From Acheta domesticus (Eukaryota > Arthropoda > Insecta > Orthoptera > Gryllidae): a stretch of DNA of 64,000 nucleotides. Both the position numbers and the translations under genes were made by a program. Below, piece by piece: positions 23,657 through 35,680 of this stretch (position 1 is its first letter; each line of letters opens with the position of its first letter). The stretch covers positions 216,581,286 through 216,645,285 of the forward strand of contig JAHLJT010009436.1 in NCBI GenBank assembly GCA_031308135.1, written 5' to 3'. Below the pieces are notes generated by a model. That model was not told the origin of the DNA, did no database searches, and worked only from the letters and a program-made list of their open reading frames with translations.

Positions 23657-23689
23657 CAAATTACATCAGTTCTGGAGAGACTGTTCTGA

Positions 23690-25990
23690 GAAGATCGTAG
23701 TGGGAGCTGTGGCAGGGGGGAAGGATGGACGAGGAGGACGGAGGGGAGGCGAGAAAGTGCCTACGGCGATGCACCGGGCATTTCCGAGTCTCCACAGCCT
23801 GAATCCAGCTTCTTAGCAAGCTTGTTTTCAAGGATTGAAAACAGAGAACATTTAACACACTCACCATATTGCTGAATTGTCTCTTGACTCTTCTGGGCTA
23901 ATTTCCGTCACAATGAACAACGAAGTAACCATAAAACATACGTAACTTATTTTTACACAATTTGTCACAATCTCGAATGATTTGCGGAAACTTGGAACAA
24001 GACAAGGCAGACTTTTGTTGAATGATTTACTCAGCGAATGGCAAAATATAAGTACTTGAAAATATATTGTACTCCAAGACATCCAGCCAAGTACAAAGTT
24101 CTTGATAAATGTTTTCCAAACCAGATATTTTAAAAAAATGGAAAATTAGTTGTTGGTAATTACCGACATACAAAACTGGAAATATCACCCAGAAATAACC
24201 CAAATACTACGACTCGAAAGCCGATACTTCGCTACTAACATTACTTCCACCAAGGATTACTTAACCGCCGGTCTTCCTACACACACTTCCATATTGTCAA
24301 GTGTACATTCTCTCTTCCCAGTTTTATCACTTGCGACACAATCGACATCGACAGCGTTCACATTTGTTTGCCACCTCAAATGCTATCACTTCGGCCCAAG
24401 TGAAAAATGATGATCTTCAGTCATTCCCTGATAACATGTTGTCCTGGCTTTTATCGTCGCCTCCTCCGCATCCAACATCACCGTCTACACAGCCCCCCTA
24501 TCGTCATCGCCGCTGCGTTGGCACAAGATTTGCGCGTTCCATGCTTTATCGGCTCGTTTCAGTACACCCCAAACCGTTACATTCATTCCAACGAATACGA
24601 GTGGAAAAAAAGCGTTCAGAACTTTACGACCTCCAATACTCCCAAATGCTATCCCAGTTCGATCTGCTAATTGGAAAACACTGCTAAAAGGTTCTCTTAT
24701 CTCGCATGGTTCCCATGTTACTACGTGCTGTCGCGTCTTTTCTAAATACATCTCCAACCAACTCCTAACTTCGCCGCAAAGTGACACAAGAAGAGGGTCT
24801 CCAAGATAAGAGAACCGGTCCGGAGTAGTTACTGGCGGTCGTGAAGTTGGGATTCGAACCGCAAACATTCTGAAGTATGTTCAAATTTGTGCTTTAAGGC
24901 AAGGTGAAGACAATTCACTGGTGGATAGATAGAACAATTGAAGATTAGAAATGGAAGAAAAAGTTTATCTTGGATCTCACAAACAATATCTGTACGACTC
25001 TTGCAAACTTTACACCATCGTACTTACAAACAGGAAAGCCGTGCATAGACATTCGTACATTTTTGAACAAAAATATTTGAATAGCAAATCCAAGGGATAC
25101 TTGTTCATGTATGAGTGTAATTATGAGTAGTGAGTGTGTATGTGATTGAGAGTTAATTACAAGAGGCTCATAAGCTTAAAAAGGAAAATAATTAGTATTC
25201 TAGATGTTAAGTTATATATTTTGAATTGTGATTAAAGGTTTAATGTTCTTTCTATTTAATATTTTCCTTCAAAATTGCCACAATTGTAACTTCATGCACA
25301 TGGCAGAATAATTACGTACATTGCCACAGGAAAAACATCGTAAATAGCATACATAATATTCATAAATACTACATAATTTTCTGTTAACATTTAATTAAAA
25401 ATGTGAATCCCGGCGGCACCCGTGTTAAATTTTGTTTGGATATGGTACATTAATAACTCCACTGGCTATCGAATATTGTCTGGAATAAACCTACCAGCAA
25501 ACCCACGAGAGGAAATACGCACTTTGAAGGATGTATTATATACGAGTGTGTAAGTTGACATTTGCCTAAGGGTATTTACTTACTGGACATTTTTGAAGTC
25601 TGCTTCCAAGGACTGTTATTATCCCACTGAACTATTTTTAAATTGTACACACATTTTTCATGGGTACTTCATTTTGTGATATCTGGTGCAATTGAAGTTC
25701 AAGAAAAGATGTCAGTCTGCAGGAAAATAGATAAAATTACCATGATTTAATAAATTGTTCAAGTGTCTTTCCATATTACAATCAAAAGTGGAACACCCAT
25801 GTCTAATTCCGGTCAAGAAACATAAAAACTCAGTTCCCTTGATGTGAAGATTACGTCGCAAAAACTCCACCTTTGTGTGAGTAGGCGCTTTCTGTAAATC
25901 AGCAGACTCAGAAATGTATTTAATTTTCTTCCCTCGAAAGCAACAAAAATACTGAGAATTTTACTGCAAAAAAATAATTTAAAATCTCGT
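23690..25990. other. Mostly AT-rich non-genic stretch
   Basis: A purine-rich patch lies at 23700-23755. At 24690-24702 and 24804-24816 a 13-bp inverted repeat (GGTTCTCTTATCT and its complement) flanks about 100 bp. A box-B-like GGTTCGAATCCC lies on minus at 24850-24861 without a credible box A. From 24900 to 25990 the DNA is AT-rich with stops in all frames. Confidence 0.6.
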
Positions 25991-26019
25991 TTACATTAGT
26001 CATTCAGAAATGGCAGCAA

Positions 26020-26335
26020 GTCGACGCGGCTTCGACTTTCCTTTGCCGCGTTTGCAGCTCTTGCCGTCGAGGGCGCTACAAGACGAACGAGGAAAAGGAG
26101 GGTAGAAAAGGTGAAAGAGGAGGGAGGGAGGGGGGAGAAGAGGGAGGGAGGAGTGAGTACGCGCGCGTGTCGTGCTCGCTCGAGCCGTGCGGACAAGTGT
26201 TCGAGTCTTTGTTCTCGGCTGTTGGCTCGTGTTGCGGACCGGCCTGTCGCACGACCGGAGCGCTGCGCTGGGGACCGCAGCGGCGGCGGCGGCGGTGGAA
26301 GCTGTGGAAACGGAGTTGAAACGAAGTAACTTTTA
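26020..26335. other. CpG-containing island, possible promoter or 5' exon
   Basis: A purine-rich tract (26095-26150, GGGAGGGAGG) is followed by a CpG-rich block with TCGAGTCTTTGTTCTCGGC and a short GGC repeat (26280-26298), then by AT-rich sequence. The arrangement resembles an insect non-coding 5' exon, but no open frame or initiator confirms it. Confidence 0.25.
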
Positions 26336-26579
26336 TCTGAACACGGGGTCAACGGTGAAATCGGTATGGTCACAACATGTTGCTCCGTTGTCTATGGAAC
26401 ATCAGAACAGTTCTGTCAATATTAACCATCATCTACCGAGACACCCAGACCGAAAAATCATCCTGTAATGCTGCTACATTTTTTCGTCATTCATTCTACA
26501 TTTCCTACAAACCTAAAGTCATAAGTAAAGCAACCTCAACCCACACTTGCTGTGGTTCACTTCTCAGTAAGACACTCCC

Positions 26580-26963
26580 ACCAGCGGGGCAACCGCCCCA
26601 GCCGGACAAGTTGTAAGCTCCCGACCAGTCTCCCGGCATGTGTTGTAGTGTAGTGCATGTTAGTGTAAGTGTGTGTGTAAGAGGGAGAGGATAGGACAAG
26701 GATGAGGAAGGAAAGATCGCGCGCGGTCCGTGGCCCGTTTGTTAGGGTACTGCTCCGGCATTCGCCTGGTGTTGATTGGAGAAACCACGGAAAACTACCG
26801 ATCAGAGCAGCCGGCCGCTAGAATTCTCCTCCAGACAGCGACTGAATTCGACGTAGCTGACAAGTTAGTGTTGAAAATCCTGCCGCCATCGGGACTCGAA
26901 CCTAGGACCTCCCGGTCAGAGGGACTGCAGTGACATCCGTTGATGCACTGAGCCATCTCTCCC
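26580..26963 (-). mobile_element. tRNA-derived SINE copy 2, best-preserved
   Basis: On minus, the head begins GGGAGAGATGGCTCAGTGCA. Box A is TGGCTCAGTGCA (26944-26955) and box B is GGTTCGAGTCC (26892-26902). The body runs through AGTTTTCCGTGGTTTC and ends near 26580 at a GCGGGG-rich tail. Total length is about 385 bp. It would be transcribed by RNA polymerase III from the internal promoter and mobilised by a partner LINE. A related copy lies at 8 kb, and the body motif recurs at 45.0 kb. Diverged; activity cannot be judged. Confidence 0.85.
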
Positions 26964-26989
26964 GGTAATACATTACAGTCACCAATTTC

Positions 26990-27480
26990 CACCTCCCATG
27001 TTATCCACTATATTTACCACCCACCATCCACTCCAACATTCTCAGCTGACACCCAGGCTCAAAAACGGCGCCCCGACATTACCACAACCACCACCCGCCA
27101 TCGCCGTCACCTTCACTCCAACCACCCCCATCTCCCACCCACGACCTGATGTCTCTACACGACACGCAGTCGCGCGCTACCGACCCGCGACACCTTCTAG
27201 GCATGCAAATGCTCGCGTACAAGTCCCGCGCTTTTGTAGTAAAGAGCGTGTTCCTTCACACGTAGGGAATAAATCCGCGCCTTTGTTCGAAGCGCTTTCA
27301 CGGCAAGGCGGGCGCGCTTGTTTGGCGTCGCGACCCACACCTCTGTGAGCCGCCCCGCTCCTCCAATACCTCACACTGCACACACAAATAAAAGGTACGA
27401 CTCCCAGCCTCTGTCCTTCTCTCTTTCTCTAGTTCTTTATCTTTCTTTCGTGTTTATTTACTGTACGGTAAAGCAGCTAT
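26990..27480. other. Non-genic mixed-composition stretch
   Basis: C-rich on plus at 27050-27150, then CpG-containing. Nothing recognised. Confidence 0.6.
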
Positions 27481-28940
27481 TTCGAAAAAATTTCCGACGC
27501 GTTACGCACAGTGAGAATGTTAGACTCTCCCTTTGAGGTAAAAAAAAGTGGGTATTTCCAATAATTGAAAGCAGGAACGTCAAATAAAATACATCTGAGG
27601 AGTATTACCAGCCTGTTTCTATGATAAGGAGGAACGAAAAACCTCTGTGACTTCTAATGTACTTCGCACTTTAAAAAATCCTCCCGTTTATGAGCACACT
27701 TTTAAATAAGCCCGCCCAGTGAGGTATTCGACTCAACTGTCTAGGCGGAAATAAGTTTCAAAAAGTTACGCTCGATGAAAAACAAGAACAATGCATTTGT
27801 TTACTTTTTTAGATTAAAAAGAAAAGTTATGTTATTTTTTAGATTACTGCATATCGTGAAAAAATAATTTCTTATTTATTATAACTTTTTTGGAATTTGT
27901 ACTGGGATGTACACAAAATAATAATAATAATAATAAAATAATAATAATAATAATAATATAAAAAATTAACGAAACAAGTGTTGGTGTCTGGGTATTAATG
28001 ATAGCAAAATGAAGCTGTTGGCATACAATATTTTCTGTTGGTATTTCTATCAAAGGACATATACCTACCCACTGTCCCCTTATCTCTCTATATCGAACAA
28101 AACGGTAAGGACTGTGGAACTGATAACATAACAAACCGCCATTGTTCCGGTAAGCTAGGTTAAACAAAACGTTTAATTGCGGAAATTGCAAGTTATTTTC
28201 ATCTAGATACAATTTATAATAATTAAGCTGCTGTAATAAAATGTTACAGATATTAGAAATATTTTTGTTGCCTATCAAGTAATAATGAACATTATGTAAT
28301 ACTTATTAGTTCTTCATAAGTTCTTTTATAAAAATGAACTTATAATGACCTCAGAAGGTAATTAATAGAATTTTTCAACCAACAGGTCCTCCGTACAAGA
28401 TATATTATTTATTCCAGCTAGTTCGACCAAATATCGCACTACGAAGCGTGGACACTTTATCAGTGAAAGTTTACACCCACCACGAGTTATTTGAAAGGTA
28501 TATACGAAGAGAACGCTACATTTTTGTATCCATTACTTTGCTCGCCAGAATGTGTAGCTTGATTTTATTGTAGGTAATATTTTCGTACCTCACCCTTCAT
28601 TATCGGATTTCCGGAATTCCCAAAAGAATGATATTTTATTATCCTAAGCTGAAAAAGGATCAGAGCACATTGTGTCTCTTCTTTGAGTATCCACAATATG
28701 AAAACAAAATAATACGTGTGTGTATATACTTATATACATACATATAAATTCATAGGTCATTGGAGCATTTAAAGAATAATTTCCCACAGACCAAATAACA
28801 GCATTCATGTGGGAGCTAGATAGTCAGGCACACATGCGTCCCACGCACATTGAATTTACTACTACGCACAACGGAAAAACAACGAAAAAACAAACAAACA
28901 AACAAAAAGCCAGGAGACGAAAACGTCGAAATCCGTTATT
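27481..28940. repeat. AT-rich stretch with (AAT)n microsatellite
   Basis: 27915-27958 is an (AAT)n array with one AAAATA interruption. (CAAA)n lies at 28892-28910. The rest is AT-rich, with stops in all frames and no gene recognised. Confidence 0.8.
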
Positions 28941-29290
28941 TTTAGAACGCACCCTATCCAACACGCATGCGCGTCCGAATAGAAATAATTGTCATTCGAA
29001 TTCCCCTAAACGGTCGCCCGGAGCGGTGGTCGACCGGCGGGAGTCGCCGCTTGACGAGAGAGCGCGCGGGCGCGCGAGGGAAAGTGTCGCATAAAAAGGC
29101 GCAACGGAGTGCGCGACGAACAAATATTTTGTTAAAAAATAATGAGTTGCAGTCTGAAAATACAGCAATAATTTTCCTCCCTGGTAATAGCCTGGCGGGC
29201 TCGCGGGCTAGACCGTGGGAGCGCCGGAAACCGCGGTGCGCCGCGCACCGAGTGTCGGCCCCGATTAATTGTGAGCGGAGCCGCTATTGA
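28941..29290 (+). promoter_or_regulatory. CpG island with NRF1-like and TATA-like motifs
   Basis: GCATGCGC, the core of an NRF1 (ewg family) site, lies at 28965-28972. After a CpG-rich block, GCATAAAAAGGC at 29089-29100 resembles a TATA box, followed by GCGCAACGGAGTGCGCGACG where a start site would fall. A second CpG-rich patch lies at 29190-29280. No coding exon follows that I can identify. Confidence 0.35.
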
Positions 29291-29430
29291 CAGCTTTTTT
29301 ACATTAAAAGATAATTAAACAGTCATCCGGTGCGTGTGCGTTTTGTTTTTGCCACATTTTTTCCCCAGAAAAAATGCAGCGAGGAACATTTTAACCGTAA
29401 CGCATTTTTAATTTCCTTTTCATACTGCGC
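29291..29430. other. AT-rich spacer
   Basis: Short spacer, nothing recognised. Confidence 0.6.
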
Positions 29431-29930
29431 GGCGTAGCGTAGGCGTAGGTAGTGGAGTTGGCAGTGTTTGTGGACTCGGTTTGTCGAAGTGATAATTGTG
29501 GTAAATGGGTAGCGGGGATAGTGGTGGTATATGATGTATCCACAAATGGTAGCAAGATAGTGGAGATGATAATGAGGGTAGTAGGTTGTTGCGGGTAAGT
29601 TTGGGTGACGATAGGGGTAGGTGGGATAGAAGTAGTGGTAGTGGTGGTAGCGATGGTAGAAGTGATGTTGTGAAGTGATGCGAGAATGAAAGAGGAGATG
29701 GAGAAAACGAAGGGGTGAAGAAGAGGAGGTGGAAAAAGAGGAGGGGAAAAGAGGAGAGAGGGAGAAAGTGGAAATGGAGGAAGGGGAGAAAGAGGGAAGA
29801 AGGAGAGAAAGAGGAGATGAAGGAGGAGAAGGAGGATGAAGGAGGATAAGTGGAGGAGGCAGAGGAGGAGGAATAATAAATGGAAAAACATATGAGCCTG
29901 CAGCGTCTGAGGCAGGAGGGGGAAGAAAGG
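29431..29930. repeat. Purine-rich tract, (GGT)-like then (GGA/GAA)-rich on plus
   Basis: 29440-29680 is GTAGTGG/GGTAG-rich. 29690-29880 is almost all purine (GGAGGAGAAGGAGG type). Minus-strand frames over it are Leu/Ser/Phe/Pro-rich and open for 166-204 codons because of the strand bias. Triplex-prone DNA. Confidence 0.85.
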
Positions 29931-31560
29931 GTCTTGTAGAAATAATTATCTTGAATTATGCGCGGACAGCAACGGAAGCTTGTGCGGATATTACGTACTC
30001 TCATTGCTTTTGCACTGAAGCAAAAACATTGCAAACGTACTTGTGACTGAAAATGGCAATGTAATATAATATTATTACTGCATATGAACCATACTCAGTT
30101 CAAATACAATTCCATCGTTTGACTTTAGAATCATATAAATTAAGTGCCAATTCCTGTAAAAATTCATCATTGATATCAGACCAATCGTTGAAAAGATTTT
30201 GAAACAACAATAACATAATATGATGGTTTCGGCAATCTAGTGTACGGACTTCCATACTTTGTTCTCTAAATCATTTCGGAAATTACATATTCACAAAAAA
30301 TGTATCTTAACCCAAAAATGTGCACTGAGTTGAAATGGAATACTTCAGACAGTGTATTCCTTTGTAAAATGATTAAATTATTTCTACACTCCAGTTCATC
30401 GTGTGCAAGTTACACCCTAACCCCAGCTATCACCTAAGTCAATGAAAGTAAAAATACTAGTGCAAAGGTAGCATTTAAAATACAGTACTCTTTATATCAT
30501 CAAGCGTTTTAATTCCCAGAAGTGTCTGATAATGGCGACCTCTACGACTCTGTCTAACAACGGCGACCTCTACGAATTTTTCGTTTTTCAAAGCCACTAT
30601 ACAGGGGAAACAAAAGAGAGTAGGTGAATCGCACATTTCCTCTCGGGGGCAACTTCACGGTCTCCACACAAATAGTCGCGAGTAATTTGACTTGTTTGGT
30701 GATCCGAATTGCGAAACAAACACATCGATTGTTTGATCTCTCGCACGGTAGATACAAATTACTTCATTGACTTCGATTTGGCGCGGACAATGCGGGCACA
30801 TCACCACTTTTTAAACTGCGAACACACTGATTGTCAAATGAAGCTCGAGAAAAGAATTTCATTGACGATACAATTAAATCTCTGAATCGTTACACATTGT
30901 TCTTTTTACCAAATTAAAAAGTAAATGGACAATGCAAACAATGCAAACGCAAGTTTTGTAAAAACCTAATAACTAATATGGTTTTAGTCCAAGAATAATT
31001 AAGAAAATAATTTTCGATTGGAAAATAAACAATGTACTTTCTCAATTTACATTTCACATGGTTTCACAGGTTCACATTATTAATTCTGATCAGTTTTATA
31101 ATAATATTCCCCTTCCAGAACATCTGCTTGTAGATTTCGCCACTTGCAAATACGTAACATGTCTCACATTTGTTCAGCTATGAAAATCAGGATAGTTTTA
31201 CTTTATTTCCTTTCTTCAATGCCAAACTAAATATATACACGTCAGCAAGACATTTCTATGGTTTTAATACAGCTTTCCCCGCAGAAACGGTAGTTCATAT
31301 ATTACACTGAGCATTTAATAAAAAAATGACAAGCTGATATTTATTATTACTTGAACCCTCTAATTTATCACACAGAACATAAAGTCGTAAACACAACCAA
31401 TGGACAATCCCAGGCTATTCTCTGGGCCATTTGTTCGGCACTAACTTACAATTAACGTATGGAACATGAAAAAGACGAACGCTAAGTGCTTTTGAATGCT
31501 AAGTTAGACCCTTCATCACACCTCTACAACTATAATCAGAACAGAATCCAACTAAATCTG
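29931..31560. other. AT-rich non-genic stretch
   Basis: About 1.6 kb with stops in all frames. No repeat family, RNA gene or exon recognised. Confidence 0.7.
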
Positions 31561-31564
31561 TTAG

Positions 31565-32500
31565 TTCGGAATGCGCCGTGGCGCTCATCGAGGCGAGCGG
31601 CGGGCTGCAGCGCCGAGCCGCGCACGTGACGCGCCGGCGGCCATAGCTCGTCATCCGTCAGCGCCGCGGAATCCGTCAGCCGGCGGCGGCCGGTACTGGG
31701 CAGGGCGGGGCTGTGCAGCGGCAGCGGCGGCGGCGGCGACGCTGGGCGGGGCCAGGCTGTGCGGCCGGTGAGTGGCGACGGCGGCGCTGGGGCGAAGCGA
31801 CGCTGTGCGGCCGGCAAGGGACGGCGCTTGGCGAGAGACGGCGCTGGGCGAGGCGAGGTGGGGCGAGGAAGGGTGGGTGGGATGAGGCGGGATGGAGCAG
31901 GGCGGGGCTTTGCGGCGGGTGAGCGGCAGCGGCGACGCTGGGAGGAGCGGGGCGGGGCGGAGAGAGGTGGAGCGAGGCGAGGCGGGGAAGAGCGGGACGC
32001 GGCCGAGCGGGGCGGGCAGAACGGGGTGTGGCAGAGCGGGGCGGGGGAGAGCGGGGCGGGGGAGAGCGGGGCGGGGGAGAGCGGGGCGGGGGGAGAGTGG
32101 GGCGGGGGAGGGAGAGGTGGGACAGAGCGGGGCGGTGGAGGGCGGGGCGGGGGAGGGAGAGGTGGGACAGAGCGGGGCGGTGGAGGGCGGGGCGGGACAG
32201 AGCGGGACGGGGCGGGGCAGAGCGGGCGGGATAGAGCGGGCGGGATAGAGCGGGCGGCGGGGTAGAGCGGGGGGCGGGGCTGGTCCTGAAGGGGCGGGGC
32301 AGGGCTGAGCGGGGCTTTGCGGCTGGTGAGCGGCGGCGGCCGCCGCGCCCGCGCCCGCGCCCGCGCGCCGCCGCCCTCTCCGCGCCGACAGGTACACATT
32401 TGGGGGCGGCGCCGCCGCCGTGTTCTCCGCGCGCCGCCCGCCTCATACGTCATAGCCGCGGCCCGCGCCGCATTACGATATCTCCATCCAGATCGTCCAT
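31565..32500. repeat. Large G-rich island with 15-bp and 45-bp repeats
   Basis: The most repetitive GC block in the window. At 32041-32100 the 15-mer GCGGGGGAGAGCGGG recurs. At 32102-32196 a 45-bp unit (three times 15), starting GCGGGGGAGGGAGAGG, is repeated exactly or nearly so. (GGC)n and GCGCCCGCGCCCGCGC runs flank it. It holds the longest open frame in the window (minus, 31536-32621, 361 codons), with others open on both strands. The translations are Pro/Arg/Ser/Ala- or Gly/Arg/Glu-rich repeats, so I do not annotate a gene. Confidence 0.92.
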
Positions 32501-33200
32501 CAGCGCTGGCAACCTCGTGGAGGCGGCGATGGCTGCAATGGTGGTGGACGTGTGGCGGTAGCGGAATTGGCAACGGCGATGTCCGTGGTAATGGTGACGA
32601 TCGTGACGACGATAGTGTCAATGATACTAGAAGGTACTGCTAGAAGTGACAGCTAGGCCGGTGGATATGTTGGCGGGAATGAGGACAATGACATTGGTGA
32701 TTGTGGTAGTGGATATGAAAGATTACGACGCCAAAAGCAGCGGGGGCGGAAGGATGAGCAAGGAAGGGAGAAAGAAACGGGGTAGACGGCACGGGAGGCT
32801 GGCGAACGGATAGCGTTCCCCGACGTGGGGCCGGGGAGAGGCGGGGAAGCGGGAAGAGGGTAAGGCATGTCCAAAGCGGGGGCATCGGGAGAGGCTTGAA
32901 GGTGGGGTGGAACGTCCGGGTACAGGTGGAGACGGTGGTAGTCGCCCAGCAGAGAGCGTGTCGGAGGCGTCCAGCACAAAGGTTGGAGGGCGGGGCAGCG
33001 GGCGAGGCCGCGGTGCGCCAGCGCTTGCGGACTTCATCAGTCTCCGCGGCGACAGGCGCGCGGTGATCGCCCCCGCCCGCGCTCCGTCACGCGCCCGCTC
33101 GCCCCGCCCTCGCGCACGCGGGAATCCCACGCCCGGGAAGATTAGCGCCGCCCGACGAGGGAGATTAAAGGGGTGTCGACTGGAATAGGGAAGGACGCCT
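32501..33200. other. GGTGA-like repeats then CpG-rich block
   Basis: 32540-32640 contains GGTGGT/GACGAT-like low-complexity sequence. 32740-33170 is GC-rich with CpG. The open frames have no domain. Confidence 0.55.
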
Positions 33201-33940
33201 CACTCGTTCCTATTTTGCTCTCTGTGGCGTGTAAGTACTCGCGACTAGACGCCGGCTGATAGCCAACACGAAGCGTTATCTTTCTTGCTGCCTTCTCAGT
33301 CCGTACCGCCGCTTTTTATGCACGTTCCGTCGCTCTGCATAATCTTGTCTCTGTCATCGGATTCATTTAATTTTATTTAGAATACCTTTCCTTGTTTGCA
33401 TTTTTGTGACTGTCTCTTGTTTGAATTAAGTGTAGTCCGGAAGGTATCACTGCAAATATATTATACTCAAAGAGTGAAAACAGGAAGGAATGAAAGATAA
33501 ATGGACCTGAAACACAGTGTATTTTGCCAAAAACCTTTTTTGAATTTGACTGAATTTTTTTCGTGACGCAGCAACCATCGTACTCCGTTTCACCTGGAGG
33601 GAGATAAGTATAAAAATACATTTCATAGGCAATATTAAAGCTCCAGGGTAGATTTTACAAATACTCCCGGTATCCTCGTAGTTCAATATCTTCCCCTTGT
33701 GCTTCCTATCCTTGATCCAGTGGTTGTTGTTGCTGTTCTTCTCGTTTTCATTCCTTGTTATTTCACAAAACAAATAGTTTCGTTCATCAATATCAATTTA
33801 AACGCTGGTATGGCTAAGGCTGTAATGATTTACAAGAAACAAACCTTTTCATAGTCATTTTCATTGTCATAATTCACAATAAGATCCTCCCTCTACTGCC
33901 CCTACTCTCATTACTTGGATGTGGGCGAGATCTCACGAAC
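33201..33940. other. AT-rich non-genic stretch
   Basis: Nothing recognised. Confidence 0.65.
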
Positions 33941-34745
33941 CACGTGCAGTGCACACCTACGCCTGTGCATCATTCTGTCCATCCCAAACCAAACCAGCAA
34001 CTCGCCTTGCGCGCGTGTCCCATCCTTGTTGAACCCGCCTGCTCGTCCACTCGCCTGCGCGGATTGTGCGCTCGCCCAACTCATGCCTTCCGCTCCCCGC
34101 TCCACTTCCTCTCGACTACCCCTTCCCTTCTCAGCCGTGACGACGATCCACGTTCCGTCCCACACCCCATCCTGCTCCCTAACCTGTTCAATTCTCCCCA
34201 TTCAATTCCGTCCATATCAGCTCCCCATCTCGTCCCGTCCTGTCCGCTCCCTGTCCAATTCCGTTCTGTTCCGCTCCATCTCTTTCCGTTCTCTATTCTC
34301 TACCTTCCGCTCCCTGTTCTGACCCTTTCCGTTCCCGACCCCTTCCGCTCCCCATTCCATCCCTTTCCGATCCTCGTCCCGTCCTTTTCCACTCACTAAC
34401 CGGCCCCGTTGCTTATTCCGCGCCCGTTTCGCTCCCTGAGCTTCTCGTCTTCTTCATTTTCTCTGACCCGTCCCTTTTCACTCCCCTTATCCCCTTTCTG
34501 CTCCTCGTCATTTCTTTTCCGCTTCTCGTCCCTTCCTTTCCGCTCCTCGTCCCTTCCTTTCCGCTCCTCGTCCCTTCCTTTCCGCTCCTCGTCCCTTCCT
34601 TTTCGTTTTCGCTAACCCATCTCGACCCATTCCACTCAGTGTCCTGCCCCCGTCCCGTTTCGCTCCCCGTCCCGTCCCCTCATATCGGCTTCCCATCCCT
34701 TCCCGTCCTCTCCCTTTTCGCTCCCTATCTTGTCCCGTTCCGTCC
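33941..34745. repeat. Pyrimidine-rich island with a 21-bp minisatellite
   Basis: Plus strand is C/T-rich: repeated CCGTTC, CGTCCCGTCC and TTCCGCTCC blocks from 34150. At 34503-34605 a 21-bp unit (CGCTCCTCGTCCCTTCCTTT plus C) is present about four and a half times, with the three rightmost copies nearly identical. Frames are Ser/Pro/Leu/Phe-rich on plus and Gly/Arg/Glu-rich on minus. Confidence 0.9.
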
Positions 34746-34950
34746 CCGCCGTCATGACGCACCCGCATCGCGGCCCGCCCTCTCCTGCACCACCGCTCCA
34801 CTGCCAGCCACGCTCCGCTCCCCACTTCGCTCCTCGCCCCGCGCCCCGCCCCTGTCGGTCGACGCCCGCGCCGCGCCGCGCCGCGCGAGCCCTGATTGAT
34901 AAGTTACGTGACCGGCCCGTCGGCCCGCGCACGTGGACGTCGCCGGCGTG
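34746..34950. other. CpG-rich block
   Basis: GC-rich with GCGCCGCGCCGCGCCGCGCG near 34869. It precedes the motif cluster at 34951. No exon supported. Confidence 0.5.
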
Positions 34951-35107
34951 GGAGGAAACTGCTTAACGAGTTTCCTCCAACGGCAGGAAACGACTCAAAC
35001 GAGGCGTATTCATACTTCACGCATTTGCATAAGAAAAGTCGGGAGGTGTGCGTGATGGGTTGAGTTCTCGGGAACGTTTGTGCGTTTCCGGAAACGCTTC
35101 GAGGAAA
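34951..35107. promoter_or_regulatory. Cluster of palindromes and an octamer motif
   Basis: 34951-34978 is an inverted repeat with 10-bp arms (GGAGGAAACT and AGTTTCCTCC, 8-bp spacer). ATTTGCAT, the POU octamer, lies at 35023-35030. GCGTTTCCGGAAACGC (35092-35107) is a perfect 16-bp palindrome whose TTCCGGAA centre resembles paired heat-shock or ETS half-sites. Each could occur by chance once per window, but together with unique flanks they suggest an enhancer. Confidence 0.3.
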
Positions 35108-35199
35108 ACACACCCTCTCCGGATAAACGTTGAAGTAAAAAACGCATGTCTTGACGATTATCTGCTCCCTTCTTACTTGATGGTGTCGCCGAGATATCA

Positions 35200-35680
35200 C
35201 GTTTACTGAAACAACGCCGGAAACGGCAAGAAATTGTTTTAATCTAAAACTCTGAGAAAAGTATAAAATAATAATGGAAAATAATGCATTCCATTAAAGC
35301 ACAATTTTCAACCCATTTCTCTTTTTAATCTTATCTCCATACTAATTATTTAAACGTTTCGAAAGTGCTGCAGTTTAGATCGTTGAGAAAATTCACCGCA
35401 TTAATGTTCAAACAATTTAATATTTCTGTTGCTGATATGACGAGAACAACACATTTCTTCACATTTCCTGAGAATGATATGTTTTTTTCCTTTAAATGAC
35501 TTAGCTAGTTCATAGATAATTCTTTCATCGACGAAACGATGTAAACTTTTACAAAACGATATTAAAACAATTTAATTTAAGTGAATTGCAAACGTTTAAT
35601 ATTCTCGTTTAGTTGGACTCAAGCTTGCTCATACGATTGCTCTGTGAGAAATGGAACGATGTAAAGCAACAGCGGCTTCG
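35200..35680. other. AT-rich non-genic stretch
   Basis: Nothing recognised. Confidence 0.65.

Noticed and set aside
24840..24905. tRNA gene suggested by GGTTCGAATCCC on minus
   Set aside because: No box A at the right distance and no cloverleaf stems can be formed.
31536..32621. 361-codon open frame on the minus strand
   Set aside because: It lies in a GC-rich minisatellite where frames are open on both strands; the translation is Pro/Arg/Ser/Ala repeats with no domain, so composition explains it.
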